Assembly: GCF_048323755.1 (NCBI RefSeq)
Contig: NZ_JBLWFS010000001.1
Location: 1 to 64,000, forward strand
DNA from: Alkalihalobacterium sp048323755
GTDB taxonomy: Bacteria; Bacillota; Bacilli; Bacillales; Bacillaceae_F
Reading direction: 5' to 3'
Length of the DNA stretch: 64,000 bases
The translations under genes were made by a program, and so were the position numbers. This document shows positions 9,462-18,235 of this stretch, one piece after another. Positions within the stretch are counted from its first letter, which is position 1. Every line of letters begins with the position of its first letter. The notes beneath the pieces are model-generated. The model was not told where the DNA came from, ran no database searches, and saw nothing but the letters and a program-made list of their open reading frames with translations.

Positions 9462-9552
9462 TGTGGATTTGTGGATAAGTGGGAAATAACCGAAAGATAA
9501 AGCCTATACACATGTGGATAATGTGTGCATAGGCTAGGTTGAGTTATTCACA
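9462..9552. promoter_or_regulatory. DnaA-box group between dnaA and dnaN
   Basis: Two perfect boxes TGTGGATAA lie at 9470-9478 and 9513-9521. Near-matches TGTGGATTT (9462-9470) and TTATTCACA (9544-9552) flank them. Bacillus origins are often bipartite, with box groups on both sides of dnaA. This would be the dnaN-side part, the other being at 11147-11410. Confidence 0.75.
9501..9535 (-). terminator. Hairpin between dnaA and dnaN
   Basis: AGCCTATACACAT and ATGTGTGCATAGGCT pair as arms, and on the minus strand the stem is followed by TTTATC. A DnaA box sits inside the loop, so protein binding and RNA folding could interact. Its strength as a terminator is uncertain because dnaA and dnaN are normally cotranscribed. 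Confidence 0.45.
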
Positions 9553-9564
9553 TAAATCACAAAT

Positions 9565-10917
9565 TTAATTTCTAAGTTGTTCGACGATTTCTTGAACCTT
9601 TTGTTGCAACTCGTGATCGGTCGTTAACAATTTTGATATCTTTTCGTGAGCATGAATGACCGTTGTGTGGTCGCGCCCTCCAAACTCACTTCCGATTTTA
9701 GGTAAAGAAGCATCTGTCATTTCTCGAGATAAATACATGGCAATTTGACGTGGAAATGCGACCGATTTGGTTCGCTTTTTTGCTTTAAAATCATCTAACT
9801 TGACACTATAGTGTTCGCCAACGACTTTTTGAATATCAATGATTGTCAGCACTTTCGGTTTTGAATTCGGAATAATATCTTTTAGTGCATCTGCTGCTAG
9901 ATCTGCATTCATATCTTGATTGATGAGCGACGAATAAGCAACAACGCGGATGAGAGCACCTTCTAATTCACGAATGTTCGTGTCAATTTGGTTAGCGATA
10001 TATAACATAACTTCATTTGGAATATCTAAATTCTCAGCTTTCGCTTTCTTTCTTAGAATAGCAATTCTCGTTTCTAAATCAGGAGGAGTGATATCAGTTA
10101 TTAAACCCCATTCAAATCGAGAACGTAACCGGTCTTCTAACGTTGGAATTTCTTTAGGTGGACGGTCGCTTGAAATTACTATTTGTTTACTTTCTTCATG
10201 TAAGGCGTTAAATGTATGGAAAAATTCTTCTTGTGTTTGTTCTTTTCCAGCTAAAAACTGAATATCATCTATTAATAGCACGTCCACATTTCGGTACTTA
10301 TTACGAAAATGAACTGCTTTATTATCACGGATTGAATTAATAAACTCATTCGTGAATTTCTCTGATGATAAATAAACTACTTTTGCATTTGGATTATGAT
10401 CGATAACATAGTGGCCGATCGCATGCATTAAGTGTGTCTTTCCCAGCCCAACTCCACCATAAATAAATAAGGGATTATAAGCTTTTGCTGGAGCTTCAGC
10501 AACGGCAAGTGATGCAGCATGAGCAAAACGATTTCCAGATCCAATAACAAAAGTATCGAATGTGTATTTTGGATTTAACATACTTTTAGGGATGTCACCG
10601 TTAGTTGGAAGCGGATCTTTCGGTAACTTTTTTACTTCTTGTTCAATTAAAAAGTCATCCTCTAATTGATTTTTGGGAATAATAAATTTCACACTTAAGT
10701 TAGAACCAGTAATATCTTCTAACGTTTCAGAAATAATACTTGAATACCGATTTTCTAACCAATCTCTTGCAAACTCATTTGGTGCTGTAATAATGATCGT
10801 ATCACTTTCAATGTTGTTTGCTTTTGTAGCTTTCAACCAAGTTTCAAAGCTCGGTTTACTTACTTTTACTTCCATTGCAGCAAGAGCTCGGTCCCATAAG
10901 TCGTTTATGTTTTCCAA
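9565..10917 (-). CDS. dnaA: Chromosomal replication initiator DnaA
   Basis: DnaA binds DnaA boxes in oriC and opens the duplex with its AAA+ domain. The protein has 450 residues and all four domains: helicase-contacting domain I at the N-terminus, a linker, the AAA+ domain with Walker A GGVGLGKTHLMHA near 152 and Walker B LLIDDIQFLAGKE near 213, and the DNA-binding domain with the signature FGGRDHTTVIHAHEKI near 413. The start codon is TTG at 10917, with a strong AAAGGAGGG ribosome site. A weak start of this type may limit DnaA synthesis. It is the first gene of the leftward replication operon. Confidence 0.98.
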   Translation of the reverse strand: MENINDLWDRALAAMEVKVSKPSFETWLKATKANNIESDTIIITAPNEFARDWLENRYSSIISETLEDITGSNLSVKFIIPKNQLEDDFLIEQEVKKLPKDPLPTNGDIPKSMLNPKYTFDTFVIGSGNRFAHAASLAVAEAPAKAYNPLFIYGGVGLGKTHLMHAIGHYVIDHNPNAKVVYLSSEKFTNEFINSIRDNKAVHFRNKYRNVDVLLIDDIQFLAGKEQTQEEFFHTFNALHEESKQIVISSDRPPKEIPTLEDRLRSRFEWGLITDITPPDLETRIAILRKKAKAENLDIPNEVMLYIANQIDTNIRELEGALIRVVAYSSLINQDMNADLAADALKDIIPNSKPKVLTIIDIQKVVGEHYSVKLDDFKAKKRTKSVAFPRQIAMYLSREMTDASLPKIGSEFGGRDHTTVIHAHEKISKLLTTDHELQQKVQEIVEQLRN

Positions 10918-11007
10918 TTATTGCTCCCTCCTTTTCTTAGGGATTCTAATATTCCGTACTAAAAAATAATTAAATAAAAACTTGGCTTATATCCAAGTTT
11001 TTATAGG

Positions 11008-11037
11008 ATAGTAGCTTTCTTCTACCTTTCTGTACAA
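11008..11037 (-). promoter_or_regulatory. Candidate dnaA promoter
   Basis: On the minus strand TTGTAC (11032-11037) is followed after 18 bases by TACTAT (11008-11013), about 90 bases before the dnaA start. A small hairpin with CTTGG/CCAAG arms lies between it and the gene at about 10980-10996. The match to sigma-A consensus is moderate. Confidence 0.4.
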
Positions 11038-11039
11038 TG

Positions 11040-11420
11040 ATTGTATAATGCAATTTTTTATAAATGTATAAGTATGCAATACACACAATATGTGGAGAAA
11101 TGTATAATATAGTAGAAAAGCGTCGTAATATAAATTATAAACAATGTGTGGACAAGCTTACAAACAGTCTTTTATAACTGTCCACAGGTTTATGCACAGG
11201 TTGTGGATAAAAAGAATATGAAAGGAAACTATCCACGGGTGAAAACAAATATATAATAGCAAAAAATGATAGGTGTTGCAACGCTTTTATTGATTTATCC
11301 ACAGAATACTATCCCTTGTGTTTAGTTTTTGTCCACAATACTAGATGGTGTGTATATGTTGTAGATAATCTTGAGGAAAAGTCAGATGCTGTCGATAAAT
11401 GTTATCCACAGTCGAAAGGT
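11040..11420. other. oriC: Replication origin oriC (DnaA-box cluster with AT-rich region)
   Basis: The span between dnaA and rpmH holds perfect DnaA boxes TGTGGATAA (11212-11220) and TTATCCACA (11295-11303 and 11402-11410). One-mismatch forms lie at 11147-11155, 11179-11187, 11229-11237 and 11329-11337. An AT-rich stretch at 11101-11145 is a candidate for duplex unwinding. No gene is found in 10918-11716 apart from promoters. Gene direction flips here (minus to the left, plus to the right), as expected at an origin. The exact unwinding site cannot be set from sequence reading alone. Confidence 0.9.
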
Positions 11421-11540
11421 GGGAATACTTCCGAGGTTTTGTCTATTGATCGAAGAAGATGGTTATTCTAAAATCATTAAGCTTTCTATTATGAAGGCTA
11501 TTTTATTTTCAAGATCTTCATGTTGTACGTGAAGAGCAAA

Positions 11541-11590
11541 GCATTCGCTTGGCTAACGGTTCAAGAGCTAATAGCAGCAATCTTTATAAG
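11541..11590 (+). repeat. Short dispersed repeat near oriC
   Basis: TTGGCTAACGGTTCAA followed by AATAGCAGCAATCTTT here is closely matched at 23882-23925 by the same first string followed by AATAGAAACAATCTTT. Both copies are intergenic and in the same orientation. It looks like a dispersed element of unknown role. Confidence 0.5.
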
Positions 11591-11640
11591 AAAAGAGTCA
11601 TTATGAAAGATTTAACAACAAGACAAATCAAAAGGTATAC

Positions 11641-11670
11641 TTGACAATTGGTCGGTTCGTTCCTTATAAT
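11641..11670 (+). promoter_or_regulatory. Promoter of rpmH-rnpA
   Basis: A perfect TTGACA (11641-11646) and a perfect TATAAT (11665-11670) are separated by 18 bases. They lie 46 bases before rpmH. Confidence 0.8.
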
Positions 11671-11716
11671 TTACAAGAATGTCTATGTTGAGTATATCCT
11701 CAGGGAGGTGTTATAG

Positions 11717-11854
11717 ATGGGAAAACCAACGTTTCAACCAAATAACCGAAAACGTAAGAAAGTTCACGGCTTCCGTGCACGTATGAGCACACCAAGCGGT
11801 CGTAAAGTTTTAGCTCGTCGTCGTCGTAAAGGAAGAAAAGTATTATCTGCATAG
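11717..11854 (+). CDS. rpmH: 50S ribosomal protein L34
   Basis: This 45-residue, very basic protein is ribosomal protein L34 of the large subunit. TFQPNNRKRKKVHGFRARM and the C-terminal ARRRRKGRKVLSA are diagnostic. It begins MGKP rather than the more usual MKR, giving one extra residue. The ATG at 11717 has a CAGGGAGGTG ribosome site. It is the first gene rightward of oriC and is followed by a terminator before rnpA, so rnpA may depend on readthrough. Confidence 0.98.
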   Translation: MGKPTFQPNNRKRKKVHGFRARMSTPSGRKVLARRRRKGRKVLSA

Positions 11855-11881
11855 GCCACTGGAATCTTCAGTGGTCTTTTT
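11855..11881 (+). terminator. Hairpin terminator after rpmH
   Basis: GGCCACTG and CAGTGGTC form an eight-base-pair stem (one wobble pair) with a six-base loop, followed by TTTTTCAC. It could attenuate transcription between the abundant L34 and the scarce RNase P protein. Confidence 0.7.
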
Positions 11882-11958
11882 CACTAAAAAAGACGTTAAG
11901 ATATTGTTCTATCAGTAGTAGAATAATTAATCATAATTAGGATCGTTGGGGGTAACGG

Positions 11959-12363
11959 ATGAAGAAAGCTTTTCGAATTAAGAAAAATGAAGAGTTCTCT
12001 ATAGTATTTAATAAAGGAAAATCCGTTGCTAACCGTCAATTTGTCTTGTATGCACTTCATAAAGAAGGACAAACTCATTTTCGAATCGGCTTATCGGTTA
12101 GTAAACGAATTGGTAACGCGGTAATGCGTAACCGAATAAAAAGAGTCATACGTGAATGGTTCAACCAGTATGAAGATCAGTTAATGCAAGATAAGGACTA
12201 TGTGGTTATTGCGAGAAAACCGACAGCAGATATGGATTTTTTTGAGATGGAAAAAAGTTTAGTCCATGTTTCTAAAAAAGCTGGGGTATTTTTAAAAGAT
12301 CGTATACATAGTGAAAAACAGGCGGTGCCTAACCGTAAAAATAAAAGTAGATTTGGTGAATGA
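11959..12363 (+). CDS. rnpA: Ribonuclease P protein component
   Basis: This basic 134-residue protein supports the RNase P RNA in removing 5' leaders from pre-tRNAs. The conserved RNR motif appears as NAVMRNRIKRVIREWF near residue 52, after the N-terminal KKNEEFSIVFNKGKS strand. The tail, rich in lysine and arginine, is about 15 residues longer than in many homologues. The ATG start has a GGGGG stretch upstream. It is followed 16 bases later by yidC. Confidence 0.96.
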   Translation: MKKAFRIKKNEEFSIVFNKGKSVANRQFVLYALHKEGQTHFRIGLSVSKRIGNAVMRNRIKRVIREWFNQYEDQLMQDKDYVVIARKPTADMDFFEMEKSLVHVSKKAGVFLKDRIHSEKQAVPNRKNKSRFGE

Positions 12364-12379
12364 CAAGGAGGAAATATAG

Positions 12380-13150
12380 GTGTCAAGAAAGCTTGGTTTA
12401 ACCTTGTTGCTTATCAGTATGCTTGTGCTTCTTACAGGGTGTTTTAACCTAGAAGAACCAATCAACGCTGAAAGTACTGGTGTTTGGGATCGCTACCTTG
12501 TATATCCATTATCTTGGTTAATCATCTATTTTGCAGACTTTTTTAATGATAGTTTTGGTTTGGCTATTATAACAGTAACTATCTTAATACGAACAGTACT
12601 TCTACCATTAATGATAAAACAAACTAAGAGTGCAAAGGCGATGCAAGCGATACAGCCAGAAATGCAAAAACTACGTGAAAAATATAGTGCAAAAGATCAA
12701 AAAACACAGCAAAAGCTTCAACAAGAAACGATGAAAATGTTCCAGGAAAAAGGAGTTAATCCTTTAGCGGGATGTTTACCTTTATTTATTCAAATGCCAA
12801 TATTACTTGCATTTTATCATGCAATAATGCGTACTGAAGAAATTGGCCATCAGCAATTCTTGTGGTTCTATCTTGATGTTCCTGATCCAATTTTACTTCC
12901 GTTGATTGCTGGTATTACGACGTTTATCCAGCAAAAAATGATGATGGTAACGGACAATCCGCAAATGAAAATCTTACTTTACATGATGCCAATCATGATT
13001 TTCGTCTTTGCGATGTTTTTCCCAGCAGCGTTAACATTGTACTGGGTAGTAGGTAACTTATTTATGATTATACAAACCTACTTTATTACAGGTCCTAATG
13101 TAGGAAAAAAAGAAGATGAACCAGCAAGTGCAGGAGGAAAGAAAAAGTGA
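12380..13150 (+). CDS. yidC: Membrane protein insertase YidC (SpoIIIJ type)
   Basis: YidC inserts and folds membrane proteins with or without the Sec translocon. In Bacilli the oriC-linked copy (SpoIIIJ) is also needed in sporulation. The 256-residue protein starts with a lipoprotein signal peptide ending in LLTGC, so Cys21 or so should carry lipid. Five membrane segments follow, with the conserved cytoplasmic loop RMQ-type sequence MQKLREKYSAKDQKTQQKL. The positively charged groove residue is the Arg in TILIRTVLLPL. The start is GTG at 12380 after AAGGAGG. Its stop overlaps the start of jag by four bases. Confidence 0.96.
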   Translation: MSRKLGLTLLLISMLVLLTGCFNLEEPINAESTGVWDRYLVYPLSWLIIYFADFFNDSFGLAIITVTILIRTVLLPLMIKQTKSAKAMQAIQPEMQKLREKYSAKDQKTQQKLQQETMKMFQEKGVNPLAGCLPLFIQMPILLAFYHAIMRTEEIGHQQFLWFYLDVPDPILLPLIAGITTFIQQKMMMVTDNPQMKILLYMMPIMIFVFAMFFPAALTLYWVVGNLFMIIQTYFITGPNVGKKEDEPASAGGKKK

Positions 13151-13764
13151 AAAAAGTGACTGCATCTGGAAAAACGATTGAAGAAGCGATTGAAAAAGCA
13201 TTAGTAGAACTAAATACAACGAGAGAAGAAGTAGAGGTTCAAGTGGTAGAGGAACCTCAAAAAGGATTTTTTGGACTTTTCGGTGGAAAACCTGCAGTGG
13301 TTGAAGTTGAATTAAAACCCGATTCCGTACAAGAAGCTATGGAGTTTCTCAACGTCTTATTTGTAAAAATGGGGGTTGAAGTTGATATTGTTGTAAAGGC
13401 AGAAAATAGAGAAACTATTTTTGATTTACAAGGTGAGCATATCGGTACACTGATTGGAAGAAGAGGACAAACGTTGGATTCGCTTCAATATTTAGTGAAT
13501 TTAGTGGCTAATCGCAATTCTGATGGCTTTTTACGTATTCGTTTAGATGCAGAAAACTACCGGGAGCGCAGAAAGCAGTCGTTAGAGCAGTTAGCCGAAC
13601 GACTAGCAAAAAAGGCAATCCAAACGAAAAAAACGGTCAAATTAGAGCCTATGCAAGCTCATGAACGTAAAATCATTCACACTGTACTTCAAAATAGTAA
13701 GGGGATCGCAACATATTCTGAAGGGCAAGAGCCGAAACGATATATTGTAATCAACCCGAAATAA
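13147..13764 (+). CDS. jag: RNA-binding protein Jag/KhpB
   Basis: The 205-residue protein has the three expected parts: an N-terminal Jag_N domain (KKVTASGKTIEEAIEKAL), a KH domain (GEHIGTLIGRRGQTLDSLQYL, GRRG loop) and a C-terminal R3H domain (LEPMQAHERKIIHTVLQ). Jag (KhpB) binds RNA and is tied to cell division and envelope control in Firmicutes. The start is GTG, overlapping the yidC stop as GTGA, which implies translational coupling. Synteny with yidC is conserved. Confidence 0.94.
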   Translation: MKKVTASGKTIEEAIEKALVELNTTREEVEVQVVEEPQKGFFGLFGGKPAVVEVELKPDSVQEAMEFLNVLFVKMGVEVDIVVKAENRETIFDLQGEHIGTLIGRRGQTLDSLQYLVNLVANRNSDGFLRIRLDAENYRERRKQSLEQLAERLAKKAIQTKKTVKLEPMQAHERKIIHTVLQNSKGIATYSEGQEPKRYIVINPK

Positions 13765-13793
13765 ATTAATAAGAGTTCGTTATCTATAAAGTG

Positions 13794-13833
13794 GCTGTGC
13801 ATCTCAAAGTTGAGGTGTGCAGCTTCTTTTTTA
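13794..13833 (+). terminator. Intrinsic terminator after jag
   Basis: GCTGTGCATCTCAA and TTGAGGTGTGCAGC form a 14-base-pair stem with wobble pairs and a short loop. It is followed by TTCTTTTTT. It closes the rpmH-rnpA-yidC-jag unit. Confidence 0.8.
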
Positions 13834-13960
13834 CGTTAAGGAAAGCATAAATTACCAGCAAAGAAGTTCATTGATATAGTGGACAATTTTAGGAACGAAG
13901 TATAGTGCAACTACGCTCTACCTTCGGCTAAAGGCTCGTCAATCGTCGAGTGATGGAAAT

Positions 13961-13984
13961 AAACTATCCACATGTGGATAGTTT
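13961..13984. promoter_or_regulatory. Perfect palindrome with two back-to-back DnaA boxes upstream of mnmE
   Basis: A 24-base perfect palindrome is centred on CATG. Each half carries a one-mismatch DnaA box (CTATCCACA and TGTGGATAG). It is followed by TTCTTC, so it could also fold as a weak terminator. In Bacillus subtilis a DnaA-box cluster is known near trmE (mnmE), as I recall. The rest of the gap 13834-14143 shows only a GC-richer stretch at 13890-13950 resembling other intergenic repeats, and no gene. Confidence 0.6.
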
Positions 13985-14143
13985 TTCTTCTGACAATATA
14001 GGTTAAAATATAATGAAGGTTGTTGATATCTTTTTTTGGACGGGAATATGTGGTATTCTATTTTTTTAGGGAAGTATGTTCGAACGAATATATAATGAAA
14101 GTTATTTTATTATAAAAACGAACGTCAGAATTGAGGTGACACA

Positions 14144-15520
14144 ATGGAGTTCGATACAATTGCTGCAATATCGACGCCAATGGGAGAGGGAGCGATTGCA
14201 ATCGTGAGACTTTCTGGTGACGATGCGATACAAATTGCAGACAAAGTATATAAAGGAAAACAACGGCTAGGAGAAGTAGAAAGTCATACAATCCAATATG
14301 GATATATTATTGATCCTCAAACGGAAAATAAAGTAGAGGAAGTCATGGTGTCTGTTTTAAGAGGTCCAAGAACCTTTACCCGTGAAAATATTGTAGAAAT
14401 AAATTGCCACGGTGGATTAGTGTCAGTTAATCGTGTACTGCAACTCGTGTTAAATGAAGGTGCCCGACTAGCGGAACCGGGTGAATTTACTAAGCGAGCT
14501 TTTTTAAATGGAAGAATTGACTTGTCTCAGGCAGAAGGTGTTATTGACTTGATACGGGCCAAAACTGACCGTGCTATGAATGTTGCTTTAGGCCAGTTAG
14601 ATGGTCGGCTTTCAAAGAAGATTAGAACATTACGACAAGCATTATTAGAAACGGTAGCACACGTTGAAGTTAATATTGATTATCCAGAGTATGATGCTGA
14701 AGAAATGACAAACAATCTTCTACTTGAAAAAGCTCAATTTGTGTACCGGGAAATAGAAAAGTTATTAGAAACAGCTGCACAAGGGAAAATCTTAAGAGAA
14801 GGTTTAGCTACCGCGATTATAGGACGCCCAAACGTAGGTAAATCTTCATTATTAAACAGCTTAGTTCATGAAAACAAAGCGATTGTTACTGATATTCCAG
14901 GTACGACAAGAGATGTCATTGAAGAATATGTTAATGTAAGAGGTGTTCCTTTACGGTTAATTGATACGGCAGGAATACGTGAAACTGAAGATATTGTAGA
15001 AAAAATTGGTGTTGAGAGGTCTAGACAAGCATTAAAAGCAGCCCAACTAATTTTATTAGTACTTAATTATAGTGAAGAATTATCAAAAGAAGACGAAGCT
15101 TTAATGGAAGCTATAGATAATATGGACGCCATTATTATCGTTAATAAAACAGATTTAGAACAAAAAATTGATCTAGGCCGTGTGAAAGAACTCGCAAAAG
15201 ACCGATCGATTGTAACGACATCCTTACTGCGAGACGAAGGTGTCGATGAGCTAGAGGAAGCAATTAAAGAGCTGTTTTTTGTAGCAGGTATTGAAGGAGA
15301 AGATGTAACCTATGTTTCAAATTCAAGACATATTGCTCTTCTTACCCAAGCTAAAAAATCAGTTCAAGAAGCCATTCATGCCATTGAAAATGGAATGCCG
15401 GTAGATATGGTACAAATAGATATTACTAGAACGTGGGAATTACTAGGTGAAATTATTGGTGATAGTGTTCACGAAAGCTTAATTGATCAACTGTTTTCTC
15501 AATTTTGTCTAGGTAAATAA
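14144..15520 (+). CDS. mnmE: tRNA modification GTPase MnmE
   Basis: With MnmG, this GTPase makes the cmnm5 group on U34 of tRNAs that read NNA/NNG codons. The 458 residues start with the folate-binding domain (IAAISTPMGEGAIAIVRLSG). A central G domain follows, with GRPNVGKSSLLN near 225, the K-loop, DIPGTTRD near 247 and NKTD near 336. The C-terminal FCLGK has the conserved cysteine. The ATG start has a GAGGTGAC ribosome site. mnmG follows after 21 bases. Confidence 0.98.
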   Translation: MEFDTIAAISTPMGEGAIAIVRLSGDDAIQIADKVYKGKQRLGEVESHTIQYGYIIDPQTENKVEEVMVSVLRGPRTFTRENIVEINCHGGLVSVNRVLQLVLNEGARLAEPGEFTKRAFLNGRIDLSQAEGVIDLIRAKTDRAMNVALGQLDGRLSKKIRTLRQALLETVAHVEVNIDYPEYDAEEMTNNLLLEKAQFVYREIEKLLETAAQGKILREGLATAIIGRPNVGKSSLLNSLVHENKAIVTDIPGTTRDVIEEYVNVRGVPLRLIDTAGIRETEDIVEKIGVERSRQALKAAQLILLVLNYSEELSKEDEALMEAIDNMDAIIIVNKTDLEQKIDLGRVKELAKDRSIVTTSLLRDEGVDELEEAIKELFFVAGIEGEDVTYVSNSRHIALLTQAKKSVQEAIHAIENGMPVDMVQIDITRTWELLGEIIGDSVHESLIDQLFSQFCLGK

Positions 15521-15541
15521 GTAAAAGGAGCTGAAAACCAC

Positions 15542-17431
15542 ATGCAGTATCAAGGTGGTGAATTTGACGTTATCGTAATTGGTGCAGGCCATGCGGGCTG
15601 TGAAGCCGGACTTGCAGCCGCTCGAATGGGAGCTCAGACGTTAATGTTAACTTTAAATTTAGATGCAGTTGCGTATATGCCGTGTAACCCTTCAGTAGGA
15701 GGACCAGCCAAGGGAATTGTCGTCCGTGAAATTGATGCCTTAGGTGGTGAAATGGGACGAAACATTGATAAGACCCATATTCAAATGCGCATGCTGAACA
15801 CAGGAAAAGGTCCTGCAGTTCGTGCATTACGAGCACAAGCTGATAAGTTTATGTATCAGCATGAGTTAAAAAATACTATCGAAGAAGAAGAAAACTTATT
15901 ACTTCGTCAAGGCATGGTCGACCGCTTAATTGTAGAAGATGGAGTATGTAAAGGTGTTATTACAAATACAGGTGCAGAGTACCGTTCAAAAGCAGTAATT
16001 ATTACAACGGGAACCTACTTAAGAGGGAAAATCATTCTTGGTGATTTAGCCTACGAAAGTGGTCCAAATAACATGCAGCCATCTGTAAAGCTCTCGTATC
16101 ACCTTCAAGAATTAGGGTTTGAAATGGTTCGCTTTAAAACAGGAACACCGCCTCGTGTGAATAGCAGTACGATTGATTATTCCAAAACAGAAATTCAACC
16201 AGGTGATGATGTTCCACGAGCTTTCTCATATGAAACAACAAAATACATTACCGATCAACTACCATGTTGGTTAACATATACGAGCGAAGAAACACATCAT
16301 ATTATTAATGATAACTTACATCGTTCACCTATGTATTCAGGTGTCATTGAAGGAACAGGACCTAGATATTGCCCGTCCATTGAGGATAAAGTGGTGCGAT
16401 TTAATGATAAACCACGTCATCAAATCTTCTTAGAACCTGAAGGAAAAAACACAAAGGAAGTATATGTACAAGGATTTTCAACGAGCTTACCAGAAGAAAT
16501 TCAGTTGAAGATGCTAAAAACGATCCCTGGACTTGAAAACGTAAGAATGATGCGCCCTGGATATGCAATCGAGTATGATGCAATTGTTCCGACTCAATTA
16601 TGGCCAACCCTTGAAACGAAAAAAATATCGGGGTTATTTACAGCTGGTCAAATCAATGGAACATCCGGATATGAAGAGGCTGCAGGTCAAGGTCTAATTG
16701 CAGGAATTAATGGGGCGAGATATTCCCAGGGAAAAGATGGGTTGATTCTCGATCGCTCACAAGCTTACATCGGTGTGTTAATTGATGACTTAGTAACAAA
16801 AGGTACAAATGAGCCATACCGTTTACTGACTTCACGTGCAGAGCACCGCTTACTGCTGCGCCATGACAATGCTGATTTAAGACTTACGGAAATTGGCTAT
16901 GACATTGGATTAATTCGAGAAGAGCGATACGAACGATTTAAAGAAAAAAGGCAACTTATCGAAGAAGAAAAACAGAGATTAGAAGAAGTGATGATTAAGC
17001 CAAATGAAGATGTTCAAGCATTATTAGTCGATGCACAGTCATCTCCATTACATGAGGCCGTCCGTGCAGTGCACTTATTAAAAAGACCTGAAATTAAATA
17101 TTCACTAATTGAAAAGATGGTCCCTGCAGATAAAGAGATATCTGACGATGTAGCAGAACAAGTTGAAATTCAAGTGAAATATGAAGGCTATATCCAAAAA
17201 CAATTACAACAAGTAGAGCGAGCATTGAAAATGGAAGATAAAAAAATCCCGGAAAATCTCGATTATCATGCCATTTCAGGGTTGGCGACAGAAGCGAAGC
17301 AAAAGTTAAGTCAAGTTCGTCCGTTATCCGTCGGTCAAGCTTCACGTGTATCAGGTGTTAATCCAGCTGATATTTCCATCTTGCTTGTTTACTTAGAGCA
17401 AGGAAAATTAGCAAAAGTAAAACCATCCTAA
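15542..17431 (+). CDS. mnmG: tRNA uridine-34 modification enzyme MnmG
   Basis: This FAD and NADH-dependent partner of MnmE has 629 residues, the usual length. The FAD-binding Rossmann motif is IGAGHAGCEAGLAAARMG near residue 13. The conserved GIDA signature region around PSVGGPAKGIVVREIDALGG and the C-terminal helical tail that binds MnmE are present. The ATG start is preceded by AAAAGGAG. It lies between mnmE and rsmG, the conserved gid cluster near bacterial origins. Confidence 0.98.
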   Translation: MQYQGGEFDVIVIGAGHAGCEAGLAAARMGAQTLMLTLNLDAVAYMPCNPSVGGPAKGIVVREIDALGGEMGRNIDKTHIQMRMLNTGKGPAVRALRAQADKFMYQHELKNTIEEEENLLLRQGMVDRLIVEDGVCKGVITNTGAEYRSKAVIITTGTYLRGKIILGDLAYESGPNNMQPSVKLSYHLQELGFEMVRFKTGTPPRVNSSTIDYSKTEIQPGDDVPRAFSYETTKYITDQLPCWLTYTSEETHHIINDNLHRSPMYSGVIEGTGPRYCPSIEDKVVRFNDKPRHQIFLEPEGKNTKEVYVQGFSTSLPEEIQLKMLKTIPGLENVRMMRPGYAIEYDAIVPTQLWPTLETKKISGLFTAGQINGTSGYEEAAGQGLIAGINGARYSQGKDGLILDRSQAYIGVLIDDLVTKGTNEPYRLLTSRAEHRLLLRHDNADLRLTEIGYDIGLIREERYERFKEKRQLIEEEKQRLEEVMIKPNEDVQALLVDAQSSPLHEAVRAVHLLKRPEIKYSLIEKMVPADKEISDDVAEQVEIQVKYEGYIQKQLQQVERALKMEDKKIPENLDYHAISGLATEAKQKLSQVRPLSVGQASRVSGVNPADISILLVYLEQGKLAKVKPS

Positions 17432-17449
17432 TTGTATTTTGGAGGACCT

Positions 17450-18166
17450 ATGAGTAAAGAACAATTTCAGCACATGTTAGAGGAGAAGGGAATTTCTCTT
17501 TCGCCGGCACAACTTGAACAATTTGATCAGTATTTCCACACATTAGTCGAGTGGAATGAAAAAATGAACTTGACGGCAATAACAGAAGAGAATGAAGTGT
17601 ACTTAAAGCACTTTTTTGATTCGATTTCTGCAGCTTTTTATTTTGACTTTTCGAAACCATTTAAAATCATTGATGTTGGAGCAGGGGCAGGATTTCCTAG
17701 CATTCCATTAAAAATCTGCTTCCCGCATCTTCATGTGAGCATTGTTGATTCATTAAATAAGCGCATTGGGTTTTTAAATCACTTAGCCGATACGCTGAAC
17801 TTAGATAATGTGTCTTTTTTCCACGACCGCGCTGAATTATTTGGAAAAAATAAAGAGCATCGTGAAAAGTACGATATTGTAATGGCGAGAGCAGTAGCAA
17901 GAATGCCTGTACTTTCAGAACTTTGTCTTCCTTTAGTCAAGGTGAATGGGACATTTATTGCAATGAAAGGTGCAGGAGCAAGTGATGAGTTGCAAGAGGG
18001 AAAAAAAGCAATCTCATTACTTGGCGGAAAGCTAGTGAAAGATGAGCGTTTCATTCTGCCCATCGAGGAAAGTGAACGCCATATAATAATAGTAGAAAAA
18101 ATAAAAACAACACCAAATAAGTATCCAAGAAAGCCAGGCACACCTAATAAACAACCGTTAGTATAA
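17450..18166 (+). CDS. rsmG: 16S rRNA m7G527 methyltransferase RsmG
   Basis: RsmG methylates G527 of 16S rRNA using S-adenosylmethionine, and its loss gives low-level streptomycin resistance in bacteria. The protein has 238 residues when started at ATG 17450, with TTTGGAGGA upstream. Conserved features are LVEWNEKMNLTAI near 30, the SAM-binding IDVGAGAGFPSIPLKI near 72 and VMARAVARMPVLSEL near 145. It begins 18 bases after the mnmG stop. Confidence 0.97.
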   Translation: MSKEQFQHMLEEKGISLSPAQLEQFDQYFHTLVEWNEKMNLTAITEENEVYLKHFFDSISAAFYFDFSKPFKIIDVGAGAGFPSIPLKICFPHLHVSIVDSLNKRIGFLNHLADTLNLDNVSFFHDRAELFGKNKEHREKYDIVMARAVARMPVLSELCLPLVKVNGTFIAMKGAGASDELQEGKKAISLLGGKLVKDERFILPIEESERHIIIVEKIKTTPNKYPRKPGTPNKQPLV

Positions 18167-18186
18167 GCAAGGTCAAAAGAGAAGCG

Positions 18187-18235
18187 AAGAGCTGTGGGAA
18201 GAAAAAGAAAAAATGGCACAGCTCTTTTCTTTTTA
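18187..18235 (+). terminator. Intrinsic terminator after rsmG
   Basis: AAGAGCTGTG and CACAGCTCTT form a perfect ten-base-pair stem with an A-rich 20-base loop, followed by TTCTTTTT. Confidence 0.75.
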
